In this document: in pieces, positions 24,958 to 33,732 of the stretch
How the letters are laid out: each line of letters opens with the position of its first letter
How positions within the stretch are numbered: position 1 is the stretch's first letter
Assembly (NCBI GenBank): GCA_900317545.1
Contig: ONHE01000032.1
Span: 1-45,077, forward strand
Direction: 5' to 3'
Origin: an uncultured Prevotella sp.
GTDB lineage: Bacteria > Bacteroidota > Bacteroidia > Bacteroidales > Bacteroidaceae
Length of the DNA: 45,077 nt
The notes under the pieces: generated by a model
What the model saw: the letters and a program-made list of their open reading frames with translations, nothing else
Told to the model about the DNA's origin: nothing
Database searches by the model: none
Position numbers and translations under genes: made by a program

Positions 24958-27393
24958 TTAAATGTTGGCAATGGACATGATGTTGGCAAACACACCTGCT
25001 GCGGTCACGGACGCTCCGGCTCCATAGCCTTGGATCATCATGGGGTATTCCTTGTAGCGTTCGGTGGTAAGCAGAACGATATTGTTTGATCCTTCCAGAT
25101 TGTAGAAAGGATGGTTGGAGGGAATTTCTTTCAGTCCGACGGACGTCTTCCCGTGATCCATGACGGCTACGAAGCGCCATCGCTTGCCGTTCTCAATCAA
25201 CTGCTTCCGTCGCTTCTCAAACGTCTCGTCGAGCAGCGGGAGCTTGGTCCAGAACTCATCTAAGGATCCTTTGAAGTATTCTTCCGGGACAAAGAGATTT
25301 TTCTCCACGTCCTCCTGTTCGACGCGATAGCCGGCCTCGCGGGTGAGGATCACCAGTTTCCGGATGACGTCCCGGCCGCTCAGGTCGATACGCGGGTCTG
25401 GTTCGCTGTAGCCTTCTTCCTTGGCCCGGCGCACCGTCTCGGAGAACGGTACGTCCGCACTGATCTCGTTGAAGATGAAGTTCAGCGTTCCGCTCAGCAC
25501 CGCCTCGATCTTCAGGATCCGGTCTCCGGAGTTGCGCAGGTCATTGATCGTGCCGATGATAGGCAGTCCGGCGCCGACGTTGGTCTCAAATCTGAACTTG
25601 ACGCCACGTGCCAATGCCGTCTGCTTGAGCCGGATATAGTTTTCATATTTGGAAGATGCCGCTATCTTGTTGGCCGCGATCACGCTGATGTTATGCTCGA
25701 TAAACGTCTGATAGAGTTCGGAGATCTCATTGCTGGCCGTACAGTCGACAAAGACGGAATTGAAGATGTTCATGCCGAGGATGTGGTCTCTGAGTTTCTC
25801 CGGATTGCTGCTTTCCGACTCTTTCAGCATCTGCCGGAAGTTCTGCAGGTCGAGTCCGTCGCGGTTGAAGATTGCATTTTTCGAGCTGGCAATGCCAACC
25901 ACGTTCAGTTTGAGGCGCGAGTTCTCCTTCAATTCCTCGTATTGGGAACGTATCTGTTCGATCAGTTTGCCGCCGACAGTGCCCACCCCGCAGATGAAAA
26001 GGTTTAAAACCTTGTATTCGGAGAGAAAGAATGAGTCGTGGATAACATTCAGTGACTTCCGCAGAAACTGCGAGTCGACGACGAAGGAGATATTGGTCTC
26101 CGAGGCGCCTTGTGCACACGCGATGACGCTGATGCCGCTCCGTCCGAGCGTACCGAACAGTTTGCCGGCGATGCCTGGCGTGTGTTTCATGTTCTCACCG
26201 ACGATGGCGATGGTCGCCAGATTGCTTTCGGCGTGCATGGGGAACATCTTGCCGTCTTCGATCTCACGTGCGAACTCATCGTCCAGCACCTTTACGGCCT
26301 TGGCGGCATCCACGTCGCGTACACCGATAGATGTCGAGTTTTCTGACGAGGCCTGCGAAACCATGAACACGCTGACGCCCTTTTCGGCCAGTGCAGTGAA
26401 GATCCGGCGGTTGACGCCGATCACGCCGACCATGGAGAGTCCTGACACGGTGATGAGCGTTGTGCCGCTTATGCTCGAAATACCTTTGATCGGCTTGTTG
26501 TCGTCGGTGATTTTGTCCTTGATGATCGTGCCGGCTCCCTCGGGATTGAATGTGTTCTTGACCTTGATCGGAATGTGTTTCTCGCAGACGGGATAGATGG
26601 TCGGGGGATAGATCACTTTGGCTCCGAAGTTGCAGAGCTCCATGGCCTCGATGTAACTGAGCTCATTGATCGTGTACGCAGTGTGTATCACCTTCGGGTC
26701 CGCAGTCATGAAGCCGTCCACGTCCGTCCATATTTCAAGCACCTCGGCATCCAAGGCAGCGGCGATGATGGCTGCGGTATAGTCCGATCCGCCACGCCCC
26801 AGGTTGGTCACCTCATCGGTGTCCTTGTCGCGGCTGATGAATCCGGGAACGAGCGAGATGCGCGGCAGATCCGCGAAAGCCTCCTTCACGAGGCGGGTAG
26901 TCAGCTCTGTGTCGAGCGTATGCTTGCCGTTTTTACGTTCGGTCTTGATGAATTCGCGGGCATCAAACCATTTTGATCCGCGGATGAGCGTGGCCACGAT
27001 GTTGGAGCTGAACCGCTCTCCGTAGCTGACGATGGCGTCCTGCGTCTTCTCGCTGAGATCATGGATGAGGAACACGCCATAGTAAATGGACCGCAGTTGG
27101 TCGAACAATGCGTCCACGTTGTTGAATAAGTCTTCTCTGCTTTTTGGATCCGTGATGATCGTATCGATCATCTTGTGGTGCCTGCTGATCATGCTGTCAA
27201 ATTCGTCCTTCCATCGGGTGTCACCCTCAAGGGCTAACTTTGAGGTGGCAATCAGCTTGTCGGTGATGCCGCCCAATGCACTTACAACTACGACGATCGG
27301 CTGGCGTTTAGCCTCGTTCTCAACGATACGCTTCAGGCTCAGAATGCTCTTCACGGAACCTACAGATGTTCCGCCAAACTTTAAAACTTTCAT
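24958..27393 (-). CDS. thrA: Bifunctional aspartokinase / homoserine dehydrogenase
   Basis: An 811-residue fusion that catalyses the first and third steps from aspartate to threonine. Aspartokinase part about 1-300 with MKVLKFGGTSVGSVKSI and LGRGGSDYTAAIIAA; two ACT-type regulatory domains about 310-460 (ITVSGLSMVGVIGVNRRIF); homoserine dehydrogenase from about 465 with the NAD(P) motif ICGVGTVGGKLIEQI and the catalytic region SGTLNFIFNEIS and GYSEPDPRIDLSGRDV. Length is normal. Threonine feedback inhibition is expected from the ACT domains but not proven. It is the first gene of the thr block, behind a short leader with a hairpin. Confidence 0.96.
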   Translation of the reverse strand: MKVLKFGGTSVGSVKSILSLKRIVENEAKRQPIVVVVSALGGITDKLIATSKLALEGDTRWKDEFDSMISRHHKMIDTIITDPKSREDLFNNVDALFDQLRSIYYGVFLIHDLSEKTQDAIVSYGERFSSNIVATLIRGSKWFDAREFIKTERKNGKHTLDTELTTRLVKEAFADLPRISLVPGFISRDKDTDEVTNLGRGGSDYTAAIIAAALDAEVLEIWTDVDGFMTADPKVIHTAYTINELSYIEAMELCNFGAKVIYPPTIYPVCEKHIPIKVKNTFNPEGAGTIIKDKITDDNKPIKGISSISGTTLITVSGLSMVGVIGVNRRIFTALAEKGVSVFMVSQASSENSTSIGVRDVDAAKAVKVLDDEFAREIEDGKMFPMHAESNLATIAIVGENMKHTPGIAGKLFGTLGRSGISVIACAQGASETNISFVVDSQFLRKSLNVIHDSFFLSEYKVLNLFICGVGTVGGKLIEQIRSQYEELKENSRLKLNVVGIASSKNAIFNRDGLDLQNFRQMLKESESSNPEKLRDHILGMNIFNSVFVDCTASNEISELYQTFIEHNISVIAANKIAASSKYENYIRLKQTALARGVKFRFETNVGAGLPIIGTINDLRNSGDRILKIEAVLSGTLNFIFNEISADVPFSETVRRAKEEGYSEPDPRIDLSGRDVIRKLVILTREAGYRVEQEDVEKNLFVPEEYFKGSLDEFWTKLPLLDETFEKRRKQLIENGKRWRFVAVMDHGKTSVGLKEIPSNHPFYNLEGSNNIVLLTTERYKEYPMMIQGYGAGASVTAAGVFANIMSIANI

Positions 27394-27418
27394 TGGTCTA
27401 TTCTTAATGTAATATCAA

Positions 27419-27447
27419 GCCACCCCTGAAACAAACAGGGTTGTGGC
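27419..27447 (-). promoter_or_regulatory. Hairpin in the thrA leader
   Basis: GCCAC and GTGGC plus CCCTG and CAGGG form a stacked stem with a 2-nt bulge and 7-nt loop, ending 25 bp upstream of the thrA start. With the promoter at 27460 it would lie at the very 5' end of the mRNA. There is no following T-run or recognisable leader peptide, so it is a possible 5' stabiliser or a translational control site, not a proven attenuator. Confidence 0.4.
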
Positions 27448-27459
27448 AAAACTTGGTGA

Positions 27460-27490
27460 CAAAAATACAAAGAATTATCGCACTGGCCAA
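27460..27490 (-). promoter_or_regulatory. Promoter of the thr block
   Basis: Minus strand TTGG (27490-27487), 19-bp spacer, TATTTTTG (27467-27460). The -7 box is a full match, the -33 box differs at one or two bases. It lies back-to-back with the plus-strand promoter of the hydrolase gene. Confidence 0.6.
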
Positions 27491-27511
27491 TGCTTTTATT
27501 CATTTTTTTGC

Positions 27512-27519
27512 TAAATTTG
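27512..27519 (+). promoter_or_regulatory. -7 element upstream of the secreted hydrolase gene
   Basis: TAAATTTG matches TAnnTTTG exactly and ends 22 bp before the ATG at 27542. No convincing -33 TTTG is found at 19-21 bp, so only half the promoter is supported. Confidence 0.55.
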
Positions 27520-27541
27520 CATCAAACTAAAACATCTGCTG

Positions 27542-28708
27542 ATGAAAAAACTGTTTATTCTCTTGTCATTGACGCTGTCCATACATGCCTTCGGGCAGCC
27601 CGGGCAGCAGAAGCGGGCTCTGTATGAATTCGACTATGACATCCCCGTATATTATGATTCGATCCATGCCATGCTGACTTATCCGCTCGCATGGCGCAAC
27701 TGCAGGCAGACGCTCTCGTTCGACCAGTGGCGGGAGAAGGCCCGCCAGCGGGTGCTGGAGCTGATGGGGCCGCAGCCGCCGCGTACGACTGACTGGAACA
27801 TGAGGGTGCTGGCCGAAGAGCAACGCGACGGCTATCGGGCTCGGAAGATCGAGTTCAGCCTGAGCCGCTGGTATCGGGTGCGGGCACTGCTCCTCATTCC
27901 CGACGGGGGTGGAAAGCATCCGGCGGTCAACCTGCTGCATGATCATGGTGCCCATTTATATATAGGTAAGGAGAAGATGATACGCCCGTTGGATGAGGAC
28001 ACGGCCGTTGTCAACGATGCGGACCGATGGTGCAGGATGCTCTATGAGAACCAATACTTAGGCGATTATCTGGCCCGTCACGGCTACGTAGTCTTCTCCG
28101 CCGACGCGCCCTTGTGGGGTGACCGGGGGCGGAAAGAAGGCGTAGACCGGGCCAAGTATGACATCATCGCCGGCAACATGATGGAGCTCGGACGCAATCT
28201 CTGTGCCCAGATGCACTACGATGACATCGCGGGCACCGACTTTCTGGCCTCTCTGCCATGCGTGGATGCTGACCGTATCGGTGCGGCGGGCTGCTCGATG
28301 GGGGCCTACCGCACCTGGATGCTGGCCGCACTGACGGACAAAGTGAAGGTGGGATGTGCCGACTGCTGGATGGTCACCACGGAGGCACAGCTCACGAAGC
28401 GATATGGAAGGGCGGAGAACGGAGGCTTCGCCAACTGCATCCCGGGTCTCCGCAACTACTTGGACTATCCGGACATCGCGTCGATAGCCTGTCCGAAGCC
28501 CATGCTCTTCATCAACGGGACGCGGGATCAACTCTTTCCCGTGCCCGGCGTCAAGAAGGCCTTCGAGATCATGCAGCATGTCTGGCAAGATCAAGGGAAG
28601 GCAGATCAGCTCGAGACTTATATCTGGGACCAGCCCCATGAGTGTAATCTGAAGGATCAGAAAGCCATCCTCGACTTTCTGGACCGATATTTGAAAGACA
28701 AGCGATGA
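27542..28708 (+). CDS. Secreted alpha/beta hydrolase, dienelactone-hydrolase-like
   Basis: A 388-residue protein with a signal peptide (MKKLFILLSLTLSIHAFGQ) and an alpha/beta hydrolase fold. The nucleophile elbow GCSMG has Ser252; a candidate acid lies in FINGTRDQLFPV and the catalytic His in QPHECNL near the C-terminus. The N-terminal about 100 residues precede the fold, as in Bacteroidetes proteins annotated as acetyl xylan esterase or dienelactone hydrolase family. It would act in the periplasm or outside the cell on an ester substrate; no specific substrate can be named. The stop overlaps the start of the next gene (ATGA). Confidence 0.85.
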   Translation: MKKLFILLSLTLSIHAFGQPGQQKRALYEFDYDIPVYYDSIHAMLTYPLAWRNCRQTLSFDQWREKARQRVLELMGPQPPRTTDWNMRVLAEEQRDGYRARKIEFSLSRWYRVRALLLIPDGGGKHPAVNLLHDHGAHLYIGKEKMIRPLDEDTAVVNDADRWCRMLYENQYLGDYLARHGYVVFSADAPLWGDRGRKEGVDRAKYDIIAGNMMELGRNLCAQMHYDDIAGTDFLASLPCVDADRIGAAGCSMGAYRTWMLAALTDKVKVGCADCWMVTTEAQLTKRYGRAENGGFANCIPGLRNYLDYPDIASIACPKPMLFINGTRDQLFPVPGVKKAFEIMQHVWQDQGKADQLETYIWDQPHECNLKDQKAILDFLDRYLKDKR

Positions 28709-30381
28709 TACAGGAATACCAACTCAGACTGCTGCCACAGCAGGCCTGTTCGGAACAGGCAGTCAGTGAATACATAGCCCGGGAGAAAGGCTTTGACGCC
28801 AGGACGATCAACAAGGTGCGTATACTCAAACGCTCGATCGACGCCCGGCAGCGGACGATCTATGTCAACCTGAAGGTGCGTGTCTATATCAACGAGCTCC
28901 CGCAGGATGAGGAATATGTGCCGACCGTCTATCCCTATGTCGGTGACAAGCCACAGGTCATCGTCGTGGGTGCAGGCCCTGGCGGTCTCTTCGCATCGCT
29001 CCGGCTGATCGAATCGGGCTTCCGCCCGATCGTGATCGAACGGGGTAAGAACGTCAGGGAGCGCAAGAAGGACTTGGCCATGATCACGAAGACGCAGCGG
29101 GTGGATGCCGAGAGCAACTACTGTTTCGGCGAAGGCGGTGCCGGTGCCTATTCTGACGGGAAGCTCTATACCCGTTCCAAGAAGCGCGGCTCGGTGGACA
29201 AGATCCTCAACGTCTTCTGTCAACATGGTGCATCGACAGCTATTTTGGCCGATGCACACCCGCACATCGGCACCGACTGCTTGCCGATGGTCATTGAGAA
29301 CATGCGCAACACCATCCTGAAATCAGGCGGTGAGGTACACTTCCAGACCAAGATGCAGGCATTTCTGATCGAAGGTGACCGCGTCGTGGGCATCGAGACC
29401 GTTTCGACCGCTGATGACATGGCAGGCAGGCAGCGCCATTTCCGCGGTCCCGTCATCCTCGCCACGGGCCACAGTGCACGTGATGTCTATCGCTATTTAG
29501 CCGCTTCCCGCATCGAGATTGAGCCGAAAGGGATTGCCGTCGGTGTCCGACTGGAACATCCGTCGGCCTTGATCGACCAGATCCAATACCACAACAAGAA
29601 CGGGCGGGGGCGCTATCTCCCGGCCGCCGAATATTCCTTCGTCACCCAGTCGGAGGGTCGTGGCGTCTACAGTTTCTGCATGTGTCCCGGCGGTTTTGTG
29701 ATCCCGGCGGCCACCGGTCCCCAACAGATCGTGGTCAATGGCATGAGCCCTTCCAACAGAGGAACAAAATGGAGCAACAGCGGAATGGTGGTCGAGATCC
29801 GGCCGGAAGATGTCAAGGGCATGATGCCAAGTGAGGCACATGGGGGCGGGGAGGTGCCGGCCGGCGCCGGAGCCCTGTCGGACGGGTCGGTCGGAGCTGC
29901 TGGCGGCGATGTCGGCAATGACGGTCTGCTGGACGTGATGCGCTTCCAACAATGGTTGGAAAGGCTCTGCTGGCAGCAGGGAAATATGCGACAGACGGCT
30001 CCCGCGCAACGTATGGCCGACTTCGTCAATGGCCGCTTGTCCTACGATCTGCCGCGTTCGAGCTATGCGCCTGGTCTCGTTTCAAGTCCCTTACATTTCT
30101 GGATGCCGTCCTTCATCAGTCATCGGCTGCAGGAAGGTTTCAAGACTTTCGGGCGCAGTGCGCACGGATTCTTGACCAATGAGGCTGTGCTGATTGCCGT
30201 CGAGACGCGCACCAGTAGTCCGGTGCGGATCGTCCGCAATGTCGAAACCTTGGAGCACGTGCGTCTTCATGGTCTTTTCCCATGCGGAGAAGGAGCCGGA
30301 TATGCAGGTGGAATCGTGTCGGCAGGCATCGATGGAGAACGGTGCGCGGAGATGTGTGCAGCCTACCTAAATAGCCATTGA
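28705..30381 (+). CDS. FAD-dependent protein (COG2509-like oxidoreductase)
   Basis: A 558-residue flavoprotein of a widespread, biochemically undefined family. An N-terminal about 80-residue region precedes the FAD-binding fold, VIVVGAGPGGLFASLRL at about 86-102. Other blocks: YCFGEGGAGAYSDGKLYTRSKKRG, ATGHSARDVYRYLA, GVRLEHPSALIDQIQYH and FPCGEGAGYAGGIVSAGIDG, the last near the C-terminus. Residues about 374-409 form a Gly/Ala/Ser-rich stretch (AHGGGEVPAGAGALSDGSVG and beyond) that seems longer than in relatives I recall. Overlap with the hydrolase stop indicates co-translation. Natural substrate unknown. Confidence 0.88.
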   Translation: MIQEYQLRLLPQQACSEQAVSEYIAREKGFDARTINKVRILKRSIDARQRTIYVNLKVRVYINELPQDEEYVPTVYPYVGDKPQVIVVGAGPGGLFASLRLIESGFRPIVIERGKNVRERKKDLAMITKTQRVDAESNYCFGEGGAGAYSDGKLYTRSKKRGSVDKILNVFCQHGASTAILADAHPHIGTDCLPMVIENMRNTILKSGGEVHFQTKMQAFLIEGDRVVGIETVSTADDMAGRQRHFRGPVILATGHSARDVYRYLAASRIEIEPKGIAVGVRLEHPSALIDQIQYHNKNGRGRYLPAAEYSFVTQSEGRGVYSFCMCPGGFVIPAATGPQQIVVNGMSPSNRGTKWSNSGMVVEIRPEDVKGMMPSEAHGGGEVPAGAGALSDGSVGAAGGDVGNDGLLDVMRFQQWLERLCWQQGNMRQTAPAQRMADFVNGRLSYDLPRSSYAPGLVSSPLHFWMPSFISHRLQEGFKTFGRSAHGFLTNEAVLIAVETRTSSPVRIVRNVETLEHVRLHGLFPCGEGAGYAGGIVSAGIDGERCAEMCAAYLNSH

Positions 30382-30385
30382 TATC

Positions 30386-30484
30386 ATATGCTTTCCGCAG
30401 AGCTATGCTTTCGGCCGCCAAGAGCTATGCTTTCGACCGCCAAGAGCTATGCTTTCGACCGCCCAAAGCTATCGTTTGCTAACC
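30386..30484. repeat. 22-bp-period intergenic repeat, site 3 (three clean units plus edges)
   Basis: Clean units start at 30401, 30423 and 30445, each 22 bp, opening AGCTATGCTTTCG and ending in CCGCCAAG or CCGCCCAA. A fourth, degenerate unit starts at 30467 (AGCTATCGTTTGC), and a shortened TATGCTTTCCGC lies before the array at 30387. Units 1 and 2 differ at one base, the closest pair of the family in this window. The array directly follows the stop of the FAD protein gene. Confidence 0.8.
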
Positions 30485-30539
30485 ATTTGATTATCAATTG
30501 GAAAGAATGCGTGATATTTGAGGGCTTATGAGAGTGGCC

Positions 30540-30690
30540 ATTCGGGATGCCGAATGCATTTTGTAAGGATGTCGGGACGGGCATTGTGTCCCGTCCGTAA
30601 GAATCTCCCCGACTCCTTCCGATGGAAGAGGAGCAGACCCTGAAAGTGCATTCCCGCGGTTGCGGACGGACACTGAGACCCGCCCGTAAG
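30540..30690. repeat. Gene-free stretch with two related palindromic repeats
   Basis: The 343-bp gap between the convergent FAD-protein and DUF6557 genes holds, after the 22-bp array, a hairpin ATTCGG-GATG-CCGAAT (30540-30555) and two related 27-bp copies: 30575-30601 (GGACGGG paired with CCCGTCC) and 30664-30690, which match at 21 of 27 positions. The pattern resembles REP-type palindromes. No gene is seen here. Confidence 0.55.
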
Positions 30691-30724
30691 CGACGAATGG
30701 AGGGAGAAGGAGAATGGGGCAGAA

Positions 30725-31105
30725 CTACCGGAGCAGGCGCCGGTGGGCTTCTTCGAATGATTTCGGATATTTTCCGAGGAAGCAGAGGTTTACCAAGCAG
30801 TTGGCCAATAGCTCCACATCTGAGAGATCCACGCCTTTCTCGCGCGACACATCCTTGCCGAGGCATACTTCCCACGTTGTGTCGAAGCACGAATCTTCAG
30901 CTCCCATATACGATTCGCTTCCCTTCTCATTGTGCATGATCTTATAGCGGATGGTTTTCTTCGACGCTACCGGCTTCAGCGTGAGCAGCGTGTCATAGGC
31001 CTCTTTGAGGGGTTCGCGGTATTTGGTCGTACCGGGAAACATGTCGTTGATGACGGGCATGAGTTCATCAAATTCATACGCCTGAATCAGTTGGTATAGT
31101 TTCAT
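30725..31105 (-). CDS. DUF6557 family protein
   Basis: A 126-residue cytoplasmic protein with no signal peptide or membrane segment. The start MKLYQLIQAYEFDELMPVI and an acidic and aromatic middle (DTTWEVCLGKDV) resemble small Bacteroidetes proteins of family DUF6557; the function is unknown. It is 2 bp downstream of the AlkZ-related gene and ends the leftward block from the TPR gene, so it is probably co-transcribed with ribH, the exonuclease and the AlkZ-related gene. The family call is from memory and moderate. Confidence 0.7.
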   Translation of the reverse strand: MKLYQLIQAYEFDELMPVINDMFPGTTKYREPLKEAYDTLLTLKPVASKKTIRYKIMHNEKGSESYMGAEDSCFDTTWEVCLGKDVSREKGVDLSDVELLANCLVNLCFLGKYPKSFEEAHRRLLR

Positions 31106-31107
31106 TT

Positions 31108-31836
31108 TTATCCTATTAAATGAGTAATCTGTTGATGGGTGGCCCAGGGGAGCAGCGTTTCCAAGTGTCGGAACAGGCGTCTGTAGGATTCGGATGGCTC
31201 CCGTTCAAGGCCGGTGAATGGCGTTTCGCCGAAGAAAGCCTCCGGTGTGCAATATCTGCTGACGCCCCATCCATAACGCTTTCCCTGCTTGTCGTAATTG
31301 TATTCAAAGTCTGCAGTCACCACGTAAGCGCCCATCTGTAGACGCGTGATGGCCCGTTCGAATGATTCCTTCCTGTCTTTCGGCTGCTTCGGACGCACCA
31401 TGCCGGAAGGCTCCACCTGGCGCGCAATCGGATTGCGGACGCTCGGTGTCCGTGACTTCGTATAGCCACAGAGGCGTTTCAAGTCCTTGGAGAGCAGCGT
31501 TTGATGTTCTTTCAGCAGGTCGAGCATCGTCTGTTCCTCGTTGGACAGTCGGTAAACGCTGCGGCGATAGATGACGAAATCGGGAAACCAATCCATGCTG
31601 ATGAATCCAGCCTTGCCGTTGAAGAACTTGCCGTAGGCAAATCCGCCTTCGATGATCACGGGTCCTTTCCACTCCCACACGCCGTCGCCCTCATCGGGAA
31701 ACCAATAGTCGGGCGCTACGAACTCACTGACAGAGAATCCCGGGATGTCATTCATGAAGAATGGCAGGAAGCCCATTTCGTGGATCAGATGCTCCAACGC
31801 TTCCGGGCTTTGGATGGATTGGCAGGCGGTGTTCAT
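31108..31836 (-). CDS. AlkZ-related protein
   Basis: A 242-residue protein that resembles Bacteroidetes proteins named AlkZ-related. Visible blocks: LIHEMGFLPFFMNDIPGFSV at the N-terminus, WEWKGPVIIEGGFAYGKFF, a helix-rich stretch LLKEHQTLLSKDLKRLCGY about 110-128 that could be a winged-helix segment, and YGWGVSRYCTPEAFFG. AlkZ itself is a DNA glycosylase for interstrand crosslinks; activity here is unproven. The start at 31836 (MNTACQSI) is chosen because the longer frame to 32013 overlaps the exonuclease gene almost entirely. The adjacent exonuclease suggests, but does not show, a nucleic-acid role. Confidence 0.7.
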   Translation of the reverse strand: MNTACQSIQSPEALEHLIHEMGFLPFFMNDIPGFSVSEFVAPDYWFPDEGDGVWEWKGPVIIEGGFAYGKFFNGKAGFISMDWFPDFVIYRRSVYRLSNEEQTMLDLLKEHQTLLSKDLKRLCGYTKSRTPSVRNPIARQVEPSGMVRPKQPKDRKESFERAITRLQMGAYVVTADFEYNYDKQGKRYGWGVSRYCTPEAFFGETPFTGLEREPSESYRRLFRHLETLLPWATHQQITHLIG

Positions 31837-31853
31837 AAGCTGCGGTGGGTGGA

Positions 31854-32351
31854 TCAGAGTATGGCCATCGCGATGGCGGCACAGGCTTCGGCATCCGCGA
31901 GGGCATGGTGATGTTGCGTCAGATTGTAACCACAGCGCGCGGCCACCGTCTGCAGCTGGTAGTTGGGGAGCTCGCCCTTGGGAAACCGTCGGCGTGCGCC
32001 GATCAGGGTGCAATAGAACGGATAGTCAGGATACGCCATCCCGTAGGCCTGAAATACCGCCTTGAGGCAGTTTTCGTCGAAAGCTTTATTGTGCGCAACT
32101 AAGGGGAGGTAGCGGATTTTGGGCGCAATGTCGGCCCAGACTTCGGGAAATGTGGGTGCGTCAGCCGTGTCCGGATAAGTCAGTCCGTGAATGGCGGTGG
32201 TCCAAGGTGTATAGAAATTCGGTATCGGACGAATGAGGTGATAGTAAGAATCGGTTATTTCGCCGTTTTCTACTATCACCACACCAACGCTGCAAACGCT
32301 TGTCCGACATCCGTTTGCCGTTTCAAAATCTATAGCTGCGAAGTCCTTCAC
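31854..32351 (-). CDS. DnaQ-like 3'-5' exonuclease
   Basis: A 165-residue single-domain DEDDh exonuclease. Exo I motif FAAIDFETANG with Asp8 and Glu10, Exo II VAHNKAFDENCLK, Exo III HHALADAEACAAIA. It resembles polymerase III epsilon or RNase T-like domains; with no second domain it is a free-standing exonuclease that would act on DNA or RNA ends. It is 22 bp downstream of ribH and 17 bp upstream of the AlkZ-related gene, all on the minus strand. Its substrate cannot be told from sequence. Confidence 0.88.
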   Translation of the reverse strand: MKDFAAIDFETANGCRTSVCSVGVVIVENGEITDSYYHLIRPIPNFYTPWTTAIHGLTYPDTADAPTFPEVWADIAPKIRYLPLVAHNKAFDENCLKAVFQAYGMAYPDYPFYCTLIGARRRFPKGELPNYQLQTVAARCGYNLTQHHHALADAEACAAIAMAIL

Positions 32352-32373
32352 TCCGCCGTAATCTTTATCTGGG

Positions 32374-32850
32374 TCAAAATTTTGCCATCTTTATGGCATC
32401 CACAGCGCATTCATCGCCTTTGTTGCCCAATCGTCCGCCACTGCGATCCTTGGCCTGCTGGAGCGTGTCAGTGGTCAGAAGACCGTAGATGACCGGTATG
32501 TTCTGGGTGGCATTCAGATGGGCAATGCCGTAGGTTACACCCTGACAGATATAGTCGAAGTGCGGTGTCTCGCCCCGGATCACGGCTCCTAAGATGATGA
32601 GGGCATCAAAACCGTCATTCTTGGTCATTTGCTGGGCACCGTAAACCAGCTCGAAACTTCCCGGCACGGTTTTCACGTGGATGTTCTCTGGCAGGGTTCC
32701 GTGTTTCTGTAAAGTCGTGACAGCTCCGTCCAGCAGTGCGCTTGTGATCTCCTGATTCCATTCTGATACGACGATGCCGAAGCACATGTTGCTTGCATCG
32801 GGCACCTGTGTGGAGTCATAATCAGACAAATGATGTAATGCCGTAGCCAT
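32374..32850 (-). CDS. ribH: 6,7-dimethyl-8-ribityllumazine synthase
   Basis: A 158-residue lumazine synthase that condenses 5-amino-6-ribitylaminouracil with 3,4-dihydroxy-2-butanone 4-phosphate, the penultimate step of riboflavin synthesis. Family blocks: [20 protein letters not shown] (substrate pocket Trp), [32 protein letters not shown] with the catalytic His, and [16 protein letters not shown]. Length is typical. The start overlaps the TPR gene stop by one base (TAATG), so translation is coupled. No FMN riboswitch is seen; the gene is regulated with the upstream TPR gene. Confidence 0.96.
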   Translation of the reverse strand: MATALHHLSDYDSTQVPDASNMCFGIVVSEWNQEITSALLDGAVTTLQKHGTLPENIHVKTVPGSFELVYGAQQMTKNDGFDALIILGAVIRGETPHFDYICQGVTYGIAHLNATQNIPVIYGLLTTDTLQQAKDRSGGRLGNKGDECAVDAIKMAKF

Positions 32851-33548
32851 TATTTCAGAGAAGCGCGTTCGATATATTTGTCAATCTCCTGACTCTGGAC
32901 GATCGAGGAGTTGACATATTTTTTCTTGATGTTCTGATAGAGTTCCAAAGCCTCAGCAGTCTTGTTCTGTGACTCGAGCAACTCTGCAGCCTGCAAAAGA
33001 AACACGGGAGAGAGGCTGTTGTTGACGCCGTCCTTGCCTGCTCCGTCAGCTTTGTCTGCAGCTTTCTTCAGGTTGCTGATGGCTTTGTCGATCTGACCGA
33101 CATGCGCATAGGCATTGCCCAAGGCTGCGATAGCTGCGGGGCTGACCATCGAATCATCTGATGGAGAGTACTTGTCGAGATAGGTTACGGCATCCTGCCA
33201 CTTGCCGAGGTTGGCATAGCAGAGACCTGCGTAGAGGTTGGCCAAGTTGGCGGCGTCTGTGCCACTGTAGTCGGAGGCAATCTTCAGGAATCCCTGATAG
33301 TTGGCTCCGTCACCGTTCAATGCCTTGTCGTACATCTCGTTCTCAAAATAGTTTGATCCTAAGCCAAGGGCTGTGGATGCTTTCTCTTCACGCGGACCTG
33401 CTATAAGTGACTTGTAACTGAAGAATCCCGCGATCAAGATGATAACTGCTGCGACTGCAATGATGACCGGCTTCTTGTACTGTACCAAGAATGCCTCGGA
33501 TGTTGAAAAGACATCATTGGCTTCTGTTTTTTCTTTTTTGTTTGCCAT
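32850..33548 (-). CDS. TPR membrane-anchored protein
   Basis: A 232-residue protein with a basic N-terminus, one membrane helix at about 26-46 ([17 protein letters not shown]) and a periplasmic part of TPR-like helical repeats ([58 protein letters not shown]). The layout is like YfgM, an ancillary protein of the secretion and envelope chaperone network in E. coli, but with no direct evidence of that role. It has a promoter at 33629-33660 and heads the leftward block through ribH to DUF6557. Confidence 0.8.
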   Translation of the reverse strand: MANKKEKTEANDVFSTSEAFLVQYKKPVIIAVAAVIILIAGFFSYKSLIAGPREEKASTALGLGSNYFENEMYDKALNGDGANYQGFLKIASDYSGTDAANLANLYAGLCYANLGKWQDAVTYLDKYSPSDDSMVSPAAIAALGNAYAHVGQIDKAISNLKKAADKADGAGKDGVNNSLSPVFLLQAAELLESQNKTAEALELYQNIKKKYVNSSIVQSQEIDKYIERASLK

Positions 33549-33628
33549 TATTTTTGTTGTTTTTTATTTATTCTTCGGATTTGTAAGTTCTATGAAAAGC
33601 GTTTGATATTGCATGGATTAACGCGCAG

Positions 33629-33660
33629 CAAAATTACAGAATTAATCCCACATATTGAAA
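33629..33660 (-). promoter_or_regulatory. Promoter of the TPR-ribH block
   Basis: Minus strand TTTC (33660-33657), 20-bp spacer, TAATTTTG (33636-33629). It lies about 80 bp upstream of the TPR start and opposite the recF promoter. Confidence 0.7.
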
Positions 33661-33675
33661 TTTATTTCCTACTTT

Positions 33676-33708
33676 TTTCGTTTTTCACTGATAAAATCCC
33701 TAACTTTG
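33676..33708 (+). promoter_or_regulatory. Promoter of recF
   Basis: TTTC (33676-33679), 21-bp spacer, TAACTTTG (33701-33708), ending 24 bp before the chosen recF ATG at 33733. An in-frame ATG at 33655 lies upstream of this promoter, which supports 33733. Confidence 0.7.
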
Positions 33709-33732
33709 CATGGGTTTGAAAGTGAAATACTG

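Noticed and set aside
30447-30890. A 147-codon minus-strand frame through the repeats.
   Set aside because: It overlaps the DUF6557 gene in another frame and runs through the 22-bp array and palindromes; composition is not protein-like.
31837-32013. Extra N-terminal 59 residues of the AlkZ-related gene.
   Set aside because: That extension lies inside the exonuclease gene, is Arg/Pro-rich and matches no family start; ATG at 31836 follows the exonuclease stop.
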